Below are positions 1 through 7,906 of a DNA stretch of 64,000 bases, piece by piece. The stretch covers positions 22,510 to 86,509 of the forward strand of contig CATKXR010000015.1 in assembly GCA_949840805.1 (NCBI GenBank), given 5' to 3'. This DNA comes from an uncultured Lachnospiraceae bacterium (lineage in GTDB: Bacteria > Bacillota > Clostridia > Lachnospirales > Lachnospiraceae). A program made the position numbers and the translations under genes. A model generated the notes under the pieces. It saw only the letters and a program-made list of their open reading frames with translations. It made no database searches and was not told the DNA's origin. The stretch's first letter is position 1, and every line of letters starts with the position of its first letter.

Positions 1-132
1 CTGTCCGGAGAGGAGGCGGCCAGACTGTGCAATCGTACGGCGGCGACTTTTTACAGAAGGGCGAGGAGAATGCAGAAGGAGCAGGAGCAGAAAAGGGATC
101 AGGAAGAATCGGCCATATACCGCGCTCTTTGA
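1..132 (+). CDS. C-terminal fragment of an unidentified protein
   Basis: An open frame enters from the left edge and stops at TGA 130-132, giving 43 residues that begin LSGEEAARLCNRTAATFYRR and end in a charged Lys/Glu/Gln/Arg tail. The pattern 'EEAARLCNRTAATFYRRARR' looks like a helix-turn-helix recognition segment of a small DNA-binding or recombinase-type protein. That is only a resemblance over about 20 residues, and the protein is not identified. The stop lies inside the long hairpin at 111-155. Confidence 0.4.
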   Translation: MSGEEAARLCNRTAATFYRRARRMQKEQEQKRDQEESAIYRAL

Positions 133-155
133 GGCAAAGGGCGCGGTATATGGCC
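111..155. terminator. Strong inverted repeat between convergent genes
   Basis: Positions 111-130 pair with 136-155 over about 20 bp with a single G.T pair and a 5-nt loop, a very stable hairpin. It sits between the 3' ends of the left-edge gene and the minus-strand amidohydrolase, so it could end transcripts from both sides. Neither side has a clear run of T, so a processing or stabilising role is also possible. Confidence 0.55.
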
Positions 156-182
156 AGGCCGGCTCTATGGTCTGGTCATTTA

Positions 183-1385
183 TCAGCTGTGGTCTTTTAG
201 CCACCGCATGGCCGTGTAGGCGTATACGGCGCTGCCTTTTGCAAGGATCTGTTCGTCAAAACGGACCATAGGATGGTGCTGGGGATAGCTATAGCCTTTG
301 TCCGGCTGCCCTGCTGCCATAACAAGCATGACAGAAGGGATTTTCTGGCTTACATAGGCGAAATCTTCCGAGCCGGAGGCCTTGGAAGTCTTTTCATTGG
401 CCAGGAAGGCTTTTTCGTCTCCCAATAATTCTTTTACATAGGTTTCCGTACAGAGGCATAAGTCCTTATCGTTAAGAAGGGCCGGGCATCCGCTGCCAAA
501 AGTGACAGATGCTTTGGCGCGGAAGGCTTCTGCGGTTCCTTCTGCGATCTGAGCCATCCGTTCTTTCATGTACTGGCGTGTTTTTTCGTCAAAAGTCCGG
601 AGGCTTCCTCCCATGGATACCAGATCCGGAATCACATTGTCTGCAGTGCCTGCGTTCATGGTCCCGATGGTCAGGACGGCCTGGTCGTCTACAGCCAGCT
701 CCCGGGCGTGGATTTCCTGAAGGGCAATTAGAATATGGGCGGCGGCATTTAAGGGGTCAACGCCTGTGTTGGGCATGGAGCCGTGGCATCCTTTTCCCTG
801 GACCGTGATCCGGAAATAATCGGCGGCCGGAGCGCTGATGCCGGGGGCAGAAACGACAATTGTGCCGGGGGCAAGGGGCATTGCCGCTATGACATGGATC
901 ATCAGGGCCGCGTCAACGGCAGGGTTCTCCAAAAGCCCGGAATCGAGCATGTCCTTGGCTCCCTCAAAGATTTCCTCTGCAGGCTGGAACATAAGCTTGA
1001 CGGTGCCGCAGATTTCGTCTTCATGCTGCTTTAACAGTTTTGCCGCCCCTAACATCATGGCTGTGTGCAGATCATGGCCGCAGGCGTGCATCCGCCCGTT
1101 GGAAGACGGGAAATCTACGTCCGCCTGTTCCTGTATGGGCAGTGCGTCCATGTCGCCCCGGATCAGGAATACGGGTCCTTTTTTTTGGCCGCCGGCCAGG
1201 GCGATGAGCCCGGCTTTTCCGCAGTCCGCCGGCTGATAACCCATGCGGAGAAGTTCTTCTTTTACGAAAGAGAGTGTGTCTTTTAAGTCAAATCCGGTTT
1301 CCGGATGGGTGTGCAGGTATCTTCGGTGGGAAATAAGAGTTTCCTGAAGAGAGGCGGCTTCTTTTAATAATTGTTGTGGCTCCAT
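183..1385 (-). CDS. M20-family metallo-amidohydrolase (N-acyl-amino-acid/hippurate hydrolase type)
   Basis: A 400-residue cytosolic enzyme of the M20D peptidase family, which removes acyl groups from N-acylated amino acids or related amides using two metal ions. Visible metal-site motifs are GDMDALP (about 77-83), HACGHD (100-105, with Cys102 and His104), PAEE (about 135-138), His164 and a C-terminal His in the HHPMV segment. The central dimerisation domain (HGSMP, about 205) is also present. The length is normal for the family and no domain is missing. The start ATG at 1383-1385 is preceded on the minus strand by an AGGAGG site, and a sigma-A-type promoter lies about 75 nt upstream. The substrate cannot be told from sequence. 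It is a single-gene transcript by spacing. Confidence 0.9.
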   Translation of the reverse strand: MEPQQLLKEAASLQETLISHRRYLHTHPETGFDLKDTLSFVKEELLRMGYQPADCGKAGLIALAGGQKKGPVFLIRGDMDALPIQEQADVDFPSSNGRMHACGHDLHTAMMLGAAKLLKQHEDEICGTVKLMFQPAEEIFEGAKDMLDSGLLENPAVDAALMIHVIAAMPLAPGTIVVSAPGISAPAADYFRITVQGKGCHGSMPNTGVDPLNAAAHILIALQEIHARELAVDDQAVLTIGTMNAGTADNVIPDLVSMGGSLRTFDEKTRQYMKERMAQIAEGTAEAFRAKASVTFGSGCPALLNDKDLCLCTETYVKELLGDEKAFLANEKTSKASGSEDFAYVSQKIPSVMLVMAAGQPDKGYSYPQHHPMVRFDEQILAKGSAVYAYTAMRWLKDHS

Positions 1386-1456
1386 GTTAAATCCTCCTGG
1401 ATGATAAAGAATGAAGTGTTTATGTGTGATCGAAAGGACCTTGCTAAGTGTTCCTA

Positions 1457-1486
1457 ATTATATCATAATCGAAAGAGTGGTTTCAA
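1457..1486 (-). promoter_or_regulatory. Sigma-A-type promoter for the M20 amidohydrolase
   Basis: On the minus strand, TTGAAA (1481-1486) and TATAAT (1457-1462) are separated by 18 bp and lie upstream of the amidohydrolase start at 1385. Both hexamers are at or near consensus. Confidence 0.7.
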
Positions 1487-1529
1487 GGGAACCTTTTATG
1501 AAAGCATTAAATTTTTGCTGATTCCAAGG

Positions 1530-1558
1530 TTGATTCTAAGTTTAAAGAAGAGTATAAT
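1530..1558 (+). promoter_or_regulatory. Sigma-A-type promoter for the membrane-protein pair
   Basis: TTGATT (1530-1535), a 17-bp spacer and a perfect TATAAT (1553-1558) lie 33 bp before the start of the first membrane protein. The transcription start would fall near 1565, giving a short leader with the ribosome site at 1578-1584. Confidence 0.7.
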
Positions 1559-1590
1559 CAACCTGGAAAAATTTTTTAAGGAGGATGGCT

Positions 1591-2946
1591 ATGAAAAAGC
1601 AGGTTTCCATGGCGCTTTCCCTGCTGTCTCTGGCGGCGGCCGTGTTTTTTTCTGTTTTGGCCGGCCGGCAGTTTTTAAGCGTGGCGGCGGGGCCTGAGGC
1701 AGTGCCGGAGGGCAGTCCGGTTGAGACGATGAGAGGGGAATACATTACATACAGTGTGGCTCATCCGGTGGCTTGTTTTGCAGAAGAGTACTATTCCGGA
1801 AATGAGCGGCGGGTCAGCAAATATGCTTATGTGACTTATGACAGGGAGCGCCGGATCTTCTTGAAGATTGTGGTGCCGGAAAGAAAAAACATCAAATTTG
1901 AGTATCTGATGCGGGCGGTGAACCGGTCCGCGGAGCTGAAGGAGAGCTGGGGAGACAGGCAGGAGGAAGAGGAACGTCCTGTGGAGGTGACGGGTTCCCT
2001 CATGCTCATAGAGGATCCGGATGAGACCGGCCGGATTCTGGAGGCTCTTATGGGGGAGGATTCTCACAGTACGGAAGAGATGGATGAGCTGGCTCTGGCA
2101 CAGACGGACTGGTATATGATAGAAGACGGGATTGTCGGCGGGATCCCTGTGAGCAATGTCCGGATATGCATTGTGTCGGCAGGGCTGAACCTGCTGGTCT
2201 TTTTGCTGTGCCTGGTCTCTTTGGCAAAGAAAAGCCAGGTATCAGACGGCAGAAAAAGCGCCGGGGACGCAGTAGGGCAGCTTTTGGAATGGCAGCGGGT
2301 CTGGCTTGCGCCCTGGTGTGAGGAGGGAAGGAAAAGGCAGAACAGGCTCGTTGTTTTAGGAATGGCCGGCGCGGTGGCGGCATTAATGGCAGTGGGATTT
2401 TTTGCGGGGTATCCGGTGAGTTATGTGCTGACCTGCCATCTTCCTGTGGGGCTGGCTGCGGGGGAAATATTCGGGGTTCCGGTTCTCATGGGAGCGGGGG
2501 GCTATCTTAACCCGGATAAGATCCTAAGGGCATGCAGGAAAAGCCTGGAACGGGAGATTCCTCAGCAGGAAAAGCGGGAGGCTATGGCAAGGGAGCTTCT
2601 GGATACGGAGAAACAGTGGGCCGTCCTGGAGACAGGGAAAGACGATGCGCGGTATGGCATAGCAGGGGAGCATTACTGGATGGTTCTTTCCGGCAGGGGC
2701 ATGGCAGTTGTGGCAGAGGCTGACAGGATCAAAAAGATCGGTTCCGAGACCGTGACGGGGCAGGTCAGAAGCGGCAAGGTCAGGATGGCCTACACATACT
2801 ATTCCATCATGATCGATTATTGGGATTCCCAAAAGAAAAAGGGACATGATGTGGTGATCAATTTTGACGGGGAGGATACGGCAGGGCATTTTATCACGCT
2901 GGCACGCAAACGTCTGGGAGAGAGGGCCGCAGAGGTTGTGGAATAA
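1591..2946 (+). CDS. Membrane protein of unknown function, family member A
   Basis: The 451-residue protein has an N-terminal transmembrane segment (about 5-28), a roughly 160-residue extracytoplasmic domain, a second membrane helix near 190-212, a charged stretch, and a hydrophobic pair near 250-305. A cytoplasmic C-terminal domain ends near residue 451. I do not recognise a named family. The extracytoplasmic domain shares a layout with the proteins at 3027 and 15301: a G-x-Y-x-x-x-x-V opening, a central Tyr-rich strand, then a 'T/EGSL' strand and a final 'I-x-D/E-G' turn. The start is set at 1591 because the AAGGAGG at 1578-1584 is correctly spaced for it. The ATG at 1585 abuts the ribosome site and is unlikely. 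It precedes member B by 80 bp and is probably co-transcribed with it. Confidence 0.75.
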   Translation: MKKQVSMALSLLSLAAAVFFSVLAGRQFLSVAAGPEAVPEGSPVETMRGEYITYSVAHPVACFAEEYYSGNERRVSKYAYVTYDRERRIFLKIVVPERKNIKFEYLMRAVNRSAELKESWGDRQEEEERPVEVTGSLMLIEDPDETGRILEALMGEDSHSTEEMDELALAQTDWYMIEDGIVGGIPVSNVRICIVSAGLNLLVFLLCLVSLAKKSQVSDGRKSAGDAVGQLLEWQRVWLAPWCEEGRKRQNRLVVLGMAGAVAALMAVGFFAGYPVSYVLTCHLPVGLAAGEIFGVPVLMGAGGYLNPDKILRACRKSLEREIPQQEKREAMARELLDTEKQWAVLETGKDDARYGIAGEHYWMVLSGRGMAVVAEADRIKKIGSETVTGQVRSGKVRMAYTYYSIMIDYWDSQKKKGHDVVINFDGEDTAGHFITLARKRLGERAAEVVE

Positions 2947-3026
2947 CGTGGCCCCATAACGAACAGAGCCGCGGGTACGGAGTGGTCAGTGGATATAAAA
3001 ATAAGAAATTACAGGAGGAAAAGAAA

Positions 3027-4067
3027 ATGCTGAAAAAGTTACGAATGGGACAGATCATGGACAGCCTTTGGATCTTTTTGGTCTGTATTGGTTTTTGTGG
3101 TTTTATGTTCTGGAAAATGGGGCCTGGCCTGGTGGATCTGGTAAAAGGGGCAAAGCCTGTGGATGCGGAGAGCGAACTGTCTGAACTTCAGGGAAAATAT
3201 GTGTCCTGGACCGTAAAGTATCCGGTCGACGAGTACATGGAGACGACCAAGACCACAAAGATCAACGGGGTTTCCACCGGTACAAAGAAGCATCGTTCTT
3301 CCTGGCTGGTGATAGACGAGGACAGGGGAATCTGCCTTTCCATCGAAGTCCCGGTGAAGCGTTTTGACGAGATGATGGCTCAGGCAGAGCGGTTTTATCA
3401 GGCTTTGGAGCAGGGGGCGGATATGCCGGAGACAGGTATGCCGGTGACTGGTTCCCTGGAGGTGCTTTCCGGGGAGGAACTTCGGTATTTTAAGCAGACG
3501 GCAAATTCCATGGACCTTCCTGTGGAGGATGTGGTGTACCATATCCGTGATGGGAGCGTCCATGGGGAGACAAAGATCAATATTTACGGAATTTCGGCCA
3601 TCGGGGCTTTTTTCCTGCTGGTTGCGTTATTCATTCTAGTGAAAACCTTGAAAGATTCTGCAAAAAAACTGATTGACAAATATCTGGCGGAGCACACGGA
3701 TGTGACATTGGCCCAGTTGGAAAGTGATTTTGCCGCCGCCCAGGAGATCAACAAGGTCTGGGTGGGAAAGAGATGGACCTTCAGCCCCAAGATGACGGAC
3801 CTGCTTTTTGACAATGACCAGTTGGTATGGGTCCATACAGGTTCGGTCCGCAGCGGCAGGAACATTAATTTCTATGTGTGGTGGAACTTAATCGATGGAA
3901 GTGAAAAGCAGGTTTCTCTGTCATCAGAGAAAAAATGCACGCAGGTCATGGAGCGGTATAACCAGTTTGACCATGTGGTGGTGGGGAACAGCCCGGAGTA
4001 CGGATATCTGCTGCGCAATGACAAGGAGGCGTTTCTGAATCTGAAATACAGGAATAAGCCGGAATGA
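3027..4067 (+). CDS. Membrane protein of unknown function, family member B
   Basis: A 346-residue protein with a transmembrane helix at about 13-30, an extracytoplasmic domain of about 155 residues, a second helix at about 188-207 and a C-terminal cytoplasmic domain of about 140 residues. The outer domain aligns by eye with those of the proteins at 1591 and 15301 (GKYVSWTVKYPVDEY, then SWLVIDEDRGICLSIEV, then VTGSLEVLSGEEL, then YHIRDGSVHG). The start at 3027 follows an AGGAGG at 3013-3018 with 8-nt spacing. An upstream in-frame codon at 2982 lacks a ribosome site. It is probably in an operon with member A. Its 3' end faces the histidine-kinase gene with only 13 bp between them and no obvious terminator. 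The function is unknown. Confidence 0.75.
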   Translation: MLKKLRMGQIMDSLWIFLVCIGFCGFMFWKMGPGLVDLVKGAKPVDAESELSELQGKYVSWTVKYPVDEYMETTKTTKINGVSTGTKKHRSSWLVIDEDRGICLSIEVPVKRFDEMMAQAERFYQALEQGADMPETGMPVTGSLEVLSGEELRYFKQTANSMDLPVEDVVYHIRDGSVHGETKINIYGISAIGAFFLLVALFILVKTLKDSAKKLIDKYLAEHTDVTLAQLESDFAAAQEINKVWVGKRWTFSPKMTDLLFDNDQLVWVHTGSVRSGRNINFYVWWNLIDGSEKQVSLSSEKKCTQVMERYNQFDHVVVGNSPEYGYLLRNDKEAFLNLKYRNKPE

Positions 4068-4080
4068 CAATCTGTTCCGC

Positions 4081-5535
4081 CTATATTTCCCGTGGATTGT
4101 CCGGACAGGTAAACCAGAAGCTGGTATTGCCGTCCTGGCAGTCCACACCATACGTCATTCCATGGGCTTTCAGAATCGTGCTGACAATGGAGAGGCCGAT
4201 GCCAGTGCCGAGACGGCGGCCGCTCTGGTGCTGGCTGCGCTGGTAACGCTCCCAGATCCGCTGTTTTTCATCTTCCGGGATCGGATCTCCGGGATTTATC
4301 ACGGATACACGGACGGCCTGTGGAATGTGCCGGGTGCGGATTGTGATTTCTTCTCCTTCTTTTGTATGGTTGATGGCATTATAGAGCAGGTTGCGGAGAA
4401 CCTGGCTGATCTTTAATGCATCCAGATACACAGTGAGCTCTTTGTCCTCGCATTCCAGATTCAGCCGGATCTGATGCTGCGCGGCGGCGGCCTGGCACAG
4501 GCTGATTTCTGATTCCAGAATATCGTATAAAAGATACCAGTCTTTTTTGAGCTGGATATAACCTGCCTGAAGCTGGGAATAGTCCAGGATATCGGAGACC
4601 ATCTCGCTCATTCTTTTTGCTTCGCTGATGATCAGGTTCAGGCCTTCTTCCCGCTGGGCATCGTCTTTCCAGGTGATGTCCCGCACCATCTCCGCATAGC
4701 CCCCGATGACGGCAAGAGGAGAACGGAGTTCGTGGGAGACGTTGGCAATGACTTCTTTTCGGAGAAGGTCCACCTGCTGGAGATTTTGTGCCAGCTTTTC
4801 CACGGAATCGGAAAGCTGCCCCAGCTCGTCGTTCCGTTTTAAACCGGGGCGGGCCAGCAAGTCGCCATGGGTCAGCCGGTCGATGGCATCCCTGATCCGG
4901 AAGATCGGCCGGGTGAAATGGCGGGACAGTAAAAAGGCCAGCACGGAAGCCGTGACAGTCATCAGGACGGTCAGAAGGATCAGCTGGCGCCGGTTTAAGT
5001 CCAGGTTGGTTTTCAGCATGACCATATTGTGGAGCACGACAAAACACGGCTCCCCTTCATAGGTTACGGGAAAGCCTAATTCATATCCAAAGATCCGGTC
5101 TCTGTGGCGTTTCACGATCCGGTATGGTTTTCCTTTTAAGAGTTCTTTAAATTCTTCCTGCCTTGTAATGGCGTTCCAGATGAATTTCTCGTCGAACGGT
5201 TCCTGAATATTGATTTTATGGCCGATGGAGTATGCCTGGAGCAGTTCTCCCTGCTGGTCCATAAGAAGCAGTTCCCCGCCTGTCATGTGGCTCATCATGG
5301 GAAGGAGACGGCTGTCGCTGGCGAGATCCCGGGTGGTGAGGTCTTTCATGACAGGCTCTAACCGCTGCTGTGTCTCTGCCAGCGCCGTCTTTACATAATT
5401 TTGTTCAAAAAGCCAGATCTGAGCGGTCCACATAAAGCCGATTCCCAACAGGGCCAGAAGCATCATGATGGCCCAGAGACGGAATACCATCCGGTTGCCA
5501 AAGGTGGGAATTTTAAATTTCTTCTGTGTATTCAA
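4081..5535 (-). CDS. Sensor histidine kinase, HAMP/HisKA type
   Basis: A 484-residue membrane sensor. Transmembrane helices at about 17-37 and 183-204 enclose an extracytoplasmic sensing domain of about 145 residues. HAMP (about 205-258), HisKA with phospho-acceptor His268 in NVSHELRSPL, and an HATPase domain with the N box (NLLYNAINH, about 382-390) and GTGIGL (443-448) follow. All kinase motifs are intact. It overlaps the 3' end of the response-regulator gene by 23 bp, so the pair is translationally coupled. The pair is divergent from the RND efflux genes, which it most likely controls. The signal sensed is unknown, but envelope stress or a drug that the pump exports is a reasonable guess. 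Confidence 0.92.
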   Translation of the reverse strand: MNTQKKFKIPTFGNRMVFRLWAIMMLLALLGIGFMWTAQIWLFEQNYVKTALAETQQRLEPVMKDLTTRDLASDSRLLPMMSHMTGGELLLMDQQGELLQAYSIGHKINIQEPFDEKFIWNAITRQEEFKELLKGKPYRIVKRHRDRIFGYELGFPVTYEGEPCFVVLHNMVMLKTNLDLNRRQLILLTVLMTVTASVLAFLLSRHFTRPIFRIRDAIDRLTHGDLLARPGLKRNDELGQLSDSVEKLAQNLQQVDLLRKEVIANVSHELRSPLAVIGGYAEMVRDITWKDDAQREEGLNLIISEAKRMSEMVSDILDYSQLQAGYIQLKKDWYLLYDILESEISLCQAAAAQHQIRLNLECEDKELTVYLDALKISQVLRNLLYNAINHTKEGEEITIRTRHIPQAVRVSVINPGDPIPEDEKQRIWERYQRSQHQSGRRLGTGIGLSIVSTILKAHGMTYGVDCQDGNTSFWFTCPDNPREI

Positions 5536-6187
5536 GCTTATATCCTACCCCCCATACGGTCTGTATTAATTTTCTGTATTCTCCTAAGTGCTCCCGAAGG
5601 GACTTGATGTGAGTGTCCACCGTGCGGACGTCGCCGTAATAGTTGTATCCCCAGACAGTCTGAAGGAGCTTTTCCCGGCTTAAGACAACCCGCTCATTCT
5701 GAGAAAGTTTTAATAGAAGGTCAAATTCCTTGGGAGGAAGGTTCAGCTTCCGGCCGCAGAGGGTGACGGTGCGGGAGGCGGGGGTGATGGCTAGTTCTCC
5801 GAAAGTGATGGTCTCGGCCCGGGTTTTCCCGGCGCGCCGCAGAACCGCCCCGACCCGCGCCATCAGCTCCTTGGGGCTGAAAGGTTTGGAGATATAGTCG
5901 TCTGCGCCCAGGCCAAAGCCTTTCAGTTTGTCATATTCTTCGTCCCGGGCAGTCAGCATAATGACAGGGACCTGGCTGGCGCGGCGTATTTCTTCCAATA
6001 CCTGGAAGCCGTCGGAACCAGGCATCATCACATCAAGGATGATGATGTCAAAATCGGTTTTTTGGATGGCTTCCAGTGCCTGTATGCCGGTGTCTGCTTC
6101 TTCACAGTGAAAGCCTTCCAGTTCTCCGTAGGTCCGGACCAGTTTTCGCAGGTGCATATCATCGTCAGTGATGAGAAGATTGGGCAT
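5513..6187 (-). CDS. OmpR-family response regulator
   Basis: A 224-residue regulator. The receiver domain has the acidic pocket TDDD (7-10), phospho-acceptor Asp52 in ILDVMMPG and the conserved Lys in SKPF. It is followed by a winged-helix DNA-binding domain (about 128-222, ending VWGVGYKLE). The start at 6187 is chosen because the minus strand has an AGGAGG 7-8 nt upstream. A longer in-frame start at 6235 lacks this and adds residues outside the receiver fold. It is the first gene of the kinase operon. Its probable target is the direct-repeat array at 6255-6306, between this gene and the efflux operon. Confidence 0.92.
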   Translation of the reverse strand: MPNLLITDDDMHLRKLVRTYGELEGFHCEEADTGIQALEAIQKTDFDIIILDVMMPGSDGFQVLEEIRRASQVPVIMLTARDEEYDKLKGFGLGADDYISKPFSPKELMARVGAVLRRAGKTRAETITFGELAITPASRTVTLCGRKLNLPPKEFDLLLKLSQNERVVLSREKLLQTVWGYNYYGDVRTVDTHIKSLREHLGEYRKLIQTVWGVGYKLEYTEEI

Positions 6188-6254
6188 GGGGATTCCTCCT
6201 GGATGATTGATGGTATATAGTTTACCATATTTCAATGGTTTGGAAAATGGTTCT

Positions 6255-6306
6255 TCACAAATTCTGCTTATTTTCTCACAGTTCGTTCACAAATTTCTCA
6301 CAAATT
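6255..6306. promoter_or_regulatory. Phased direct repeats, probable response-regulator operator
   Basis: TCACAAATT occurs at 6255-6263, 6287-6295 and 6298-6306, and TCACAGTT at 6276-6283. The start-to-start distances are 21, 11 and 11 bp, one or two helical turns. This is the arrangement OmpR/PhoB-type winged-helix dimers bind. The array lies between the divergent regulator and efflux genes. Binding itself is an inference. Confidence 0.6.
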
Positions 6307-6444
6307 TCCAATATTCTGTTTGGGAAAGTAAAAGGGAAAATGCCGGAAAGAAAAAACGCGCAATATTGAAAGTTATTTTGGACAGTTCCCGCGTGGGAGC
6401 CGGAAGGAGAATTCCTATCTATAATGAAGGAGGAGCTTAGGGTT

Positions 6445-7893
6445 ATGACAAAAAAGACGATCATGGCAGGCGTATGCGTGGTGGCGTTGGCTGCCGCCGC
6501 CGGAGGATATGTTCTGATGAGCGGGAATAAAAAGGGCGGAGGAATGGGAGGCCCGGGAGGAATGGGAGGTCCGGGAGGCGGCATGGCCCAGGAGGCTTCC
6601 GTGACGGTTGTAAAGGCGGCAGAGCCGGTGAGAGGGGATCTGAGCCTGTCTACAGGGCTTACGGGAACCGTGGAGGCGGCGGATGTGGTCTATGTGTATG
6701 CAAAATCTTCCGGGGACGTGACGGCGGTCCATGTAAAGGCGGGGGACGTGGTGAAAGCAGGGCAGGTTCTCTGTGAGATCGATACGGAGCAGGTGGATTC
6801 CGCCCGCAATTCCATGGAATCGGCCCAGGTGAATCTGACCCAGGCCCAGAATAACTTAAGCCGGATGCAGCTTTTGTACCAGGGAGGAGACTTATCAGCC
6901 CAGGAGTATGAGCAGTACAGCAATTCGGCAAAATCGGCGCGTCTCCAGTACGAGTCCGCTAAGATGGCTTATGAACGGCAGGTGGAATACAGCACGGTCA
7001 CGGCTCCCATCAGCGGGCGCATTGAAAGCTGCGACGTGGAGGTGTACGACAGGGTCGGCCAGTCAGGGCAGCTTTGTGTCATCGCCGGGGAAGGAGAGAG
7101 CCGGATCACCTTTTTTGTGACCCAGAGGATGATGAGAAATATCCGGGAGGGGGACGAGGTGGAAGTCTCCAAAAACGGCACCACATACAAGGGGCAGATC
7201 AGTGAAATCAGCAGTATGGTAGACGAGTCCAGCGGTCTTTTTAAGGTGAAGGCGCGGATGGAGGATACGGAGGAGATCGCCATTGGCAGCACGGTGAAGC
7301 TCAGCCTGGTGACGGAGCGGGTTCAGGATGCCATGCTGGTTCCCGTGGATGCCGTCTATTACAGCGGCGGCGACGGATATGTGTATCTGTACCAGGACGG
7401 AACCGCTAAAATGGCCCCGGTGGAGGTGGGGCTTTATGATTCGCAATATGCGGAGATTCTGTCCGGGCTTAACGGAGATGAGATGGTAGTCAGCACATGG
7501 AGCTCCAATTTGTATGAAGGGGCGAAGATACGCCTTAAGGGGGAAGAAGAGGGGACGGAAGAGGGCCGTAGCCCGTCAGGAACGGAAGGGGGTCGGAAAG
7601 GGCGCAGTCCGTCAGGAACGGAAGAGGGTCGGGAAGGCCGCAGCCCGTCAGGAACAGAAGAGGGCCAGGAAGGTCATAGCCCGTCAGGAACGGAAGAGAG
7701 CCGGGAAGTCCGGAAGACGTCAGAAGCAGGCGAGAACCAGGCAGAGAGCAGCCCATCAGGAATGGAAGATAGCCAGGCAGGCCAAGGCCCGTCAGAAAAG
7801 GGCGGGAACCGGAAGGGAAAAGATATTTCGGCGGCAGGAAGCGATTTGCAAAGAGCGTCCCTGAGTGAAAACAGAAAGAACCTGGCAGCATAA
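6445..7893 (+). CDS. RND efflux periplasmic-adaptor-type (membrane fusion) protein
   Basis: A 482-residue HlyD/MacA-like adaptor. An N-terminal signal anchor (about 5-25) is followed by a Gly/Met-rich linker (GGMGGPGG repeats), a lipoyl/barrel-sandwich half (VTAVHVKAGDVVKAGQVL), an alpha-hairpin of about 70 residues and the second lipoyl half (TVTAPISGRIES). Beta-barrel and membrane-proximal domains reach to about residue 370. The last 110 residues are a charged, low-complexity tail built of 12-residue repeats, unusual for the family. The start at 6445 follows AAGGAGG (6427-6433). The codon at 6424 overlaps upstream sequence and lacks a site. The stop TAA overlaps the ribosome site of the RND gene, so the two are an operon. 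The adaptor should link the RND pump to the TolC-like proteins. Confidence 0.9.
   Translation: MTKKTIMAGVCVVALAAAAGGYVLMSGNKKGGGMGGPGGMGGPGGGMAQEASVTVVKAAEPVRGDLSLSTGLTGTVEAADVVYVYAKSSGDVTAVHVKAGDVVKAGQVLCEIDTEQVDSARNSMESAQVNLTQAQNNLSRMQLLYQGGDLSAQEYEQYSNSAKSARLQYESAKMAYERQVEYSTVTAPISGRIESCDVEVYDRVGQSGQLCVIAGEGESRITFFVTQRMMRNIREGDEVEVSKNGTTYKGQISEISSMVDESSGLFKVKARMEDTEEIAIGSTVKLSLVTERVQDAMLVPVDAVYYSGGDGYVYLYQDGTAKMAPVEVGLYDSQYAEILSGLNGDEMVVSTWSSNLYEGAKIRLKGEEEGTEEGRSPSGTEGGRKGRSPSGTEEGREGRSPSGTEEGQEGHSPSGTEESREVRKTSEAGENQAESSPSGMEDSQAGQGPSEKGGNRKGKDISAAGSDLQRASLSENRKNLAA
7567..7854 (+). repeat. Eight 36-bp tandem units coding a disordered tail
   Basis: Within the adaptor gene, eight in-frame 36-bp units encode variants of the 12-mer RSPSGTEEGREG. 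Units 1-4 are close copies and units 5-8 are progressively diverged (for example SSPSGMEDSQAG). The period is exact, so copy-number change by slippage would keep the frame. Confidence 0.85.
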
Positions 7894-7906
7894 GGAGGCG
7901 GAAAGA

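Noticed and set aside
4379..5047. A 222-codon minus-strand frame inside the histidine-kinase gene.
   Set aside because: It is a different frame of the same strand within a clear kinase gene, with Arg/Pro/Gly-rich shadow composition and no ribosome site.
7567..7854. A CRISPR-like array of 36-bp repeats.
   Set aside because: Units are contiguous with no spacers, are translated in frame within the adaptor gene and decay gradually. It is a coding tandem repeat.
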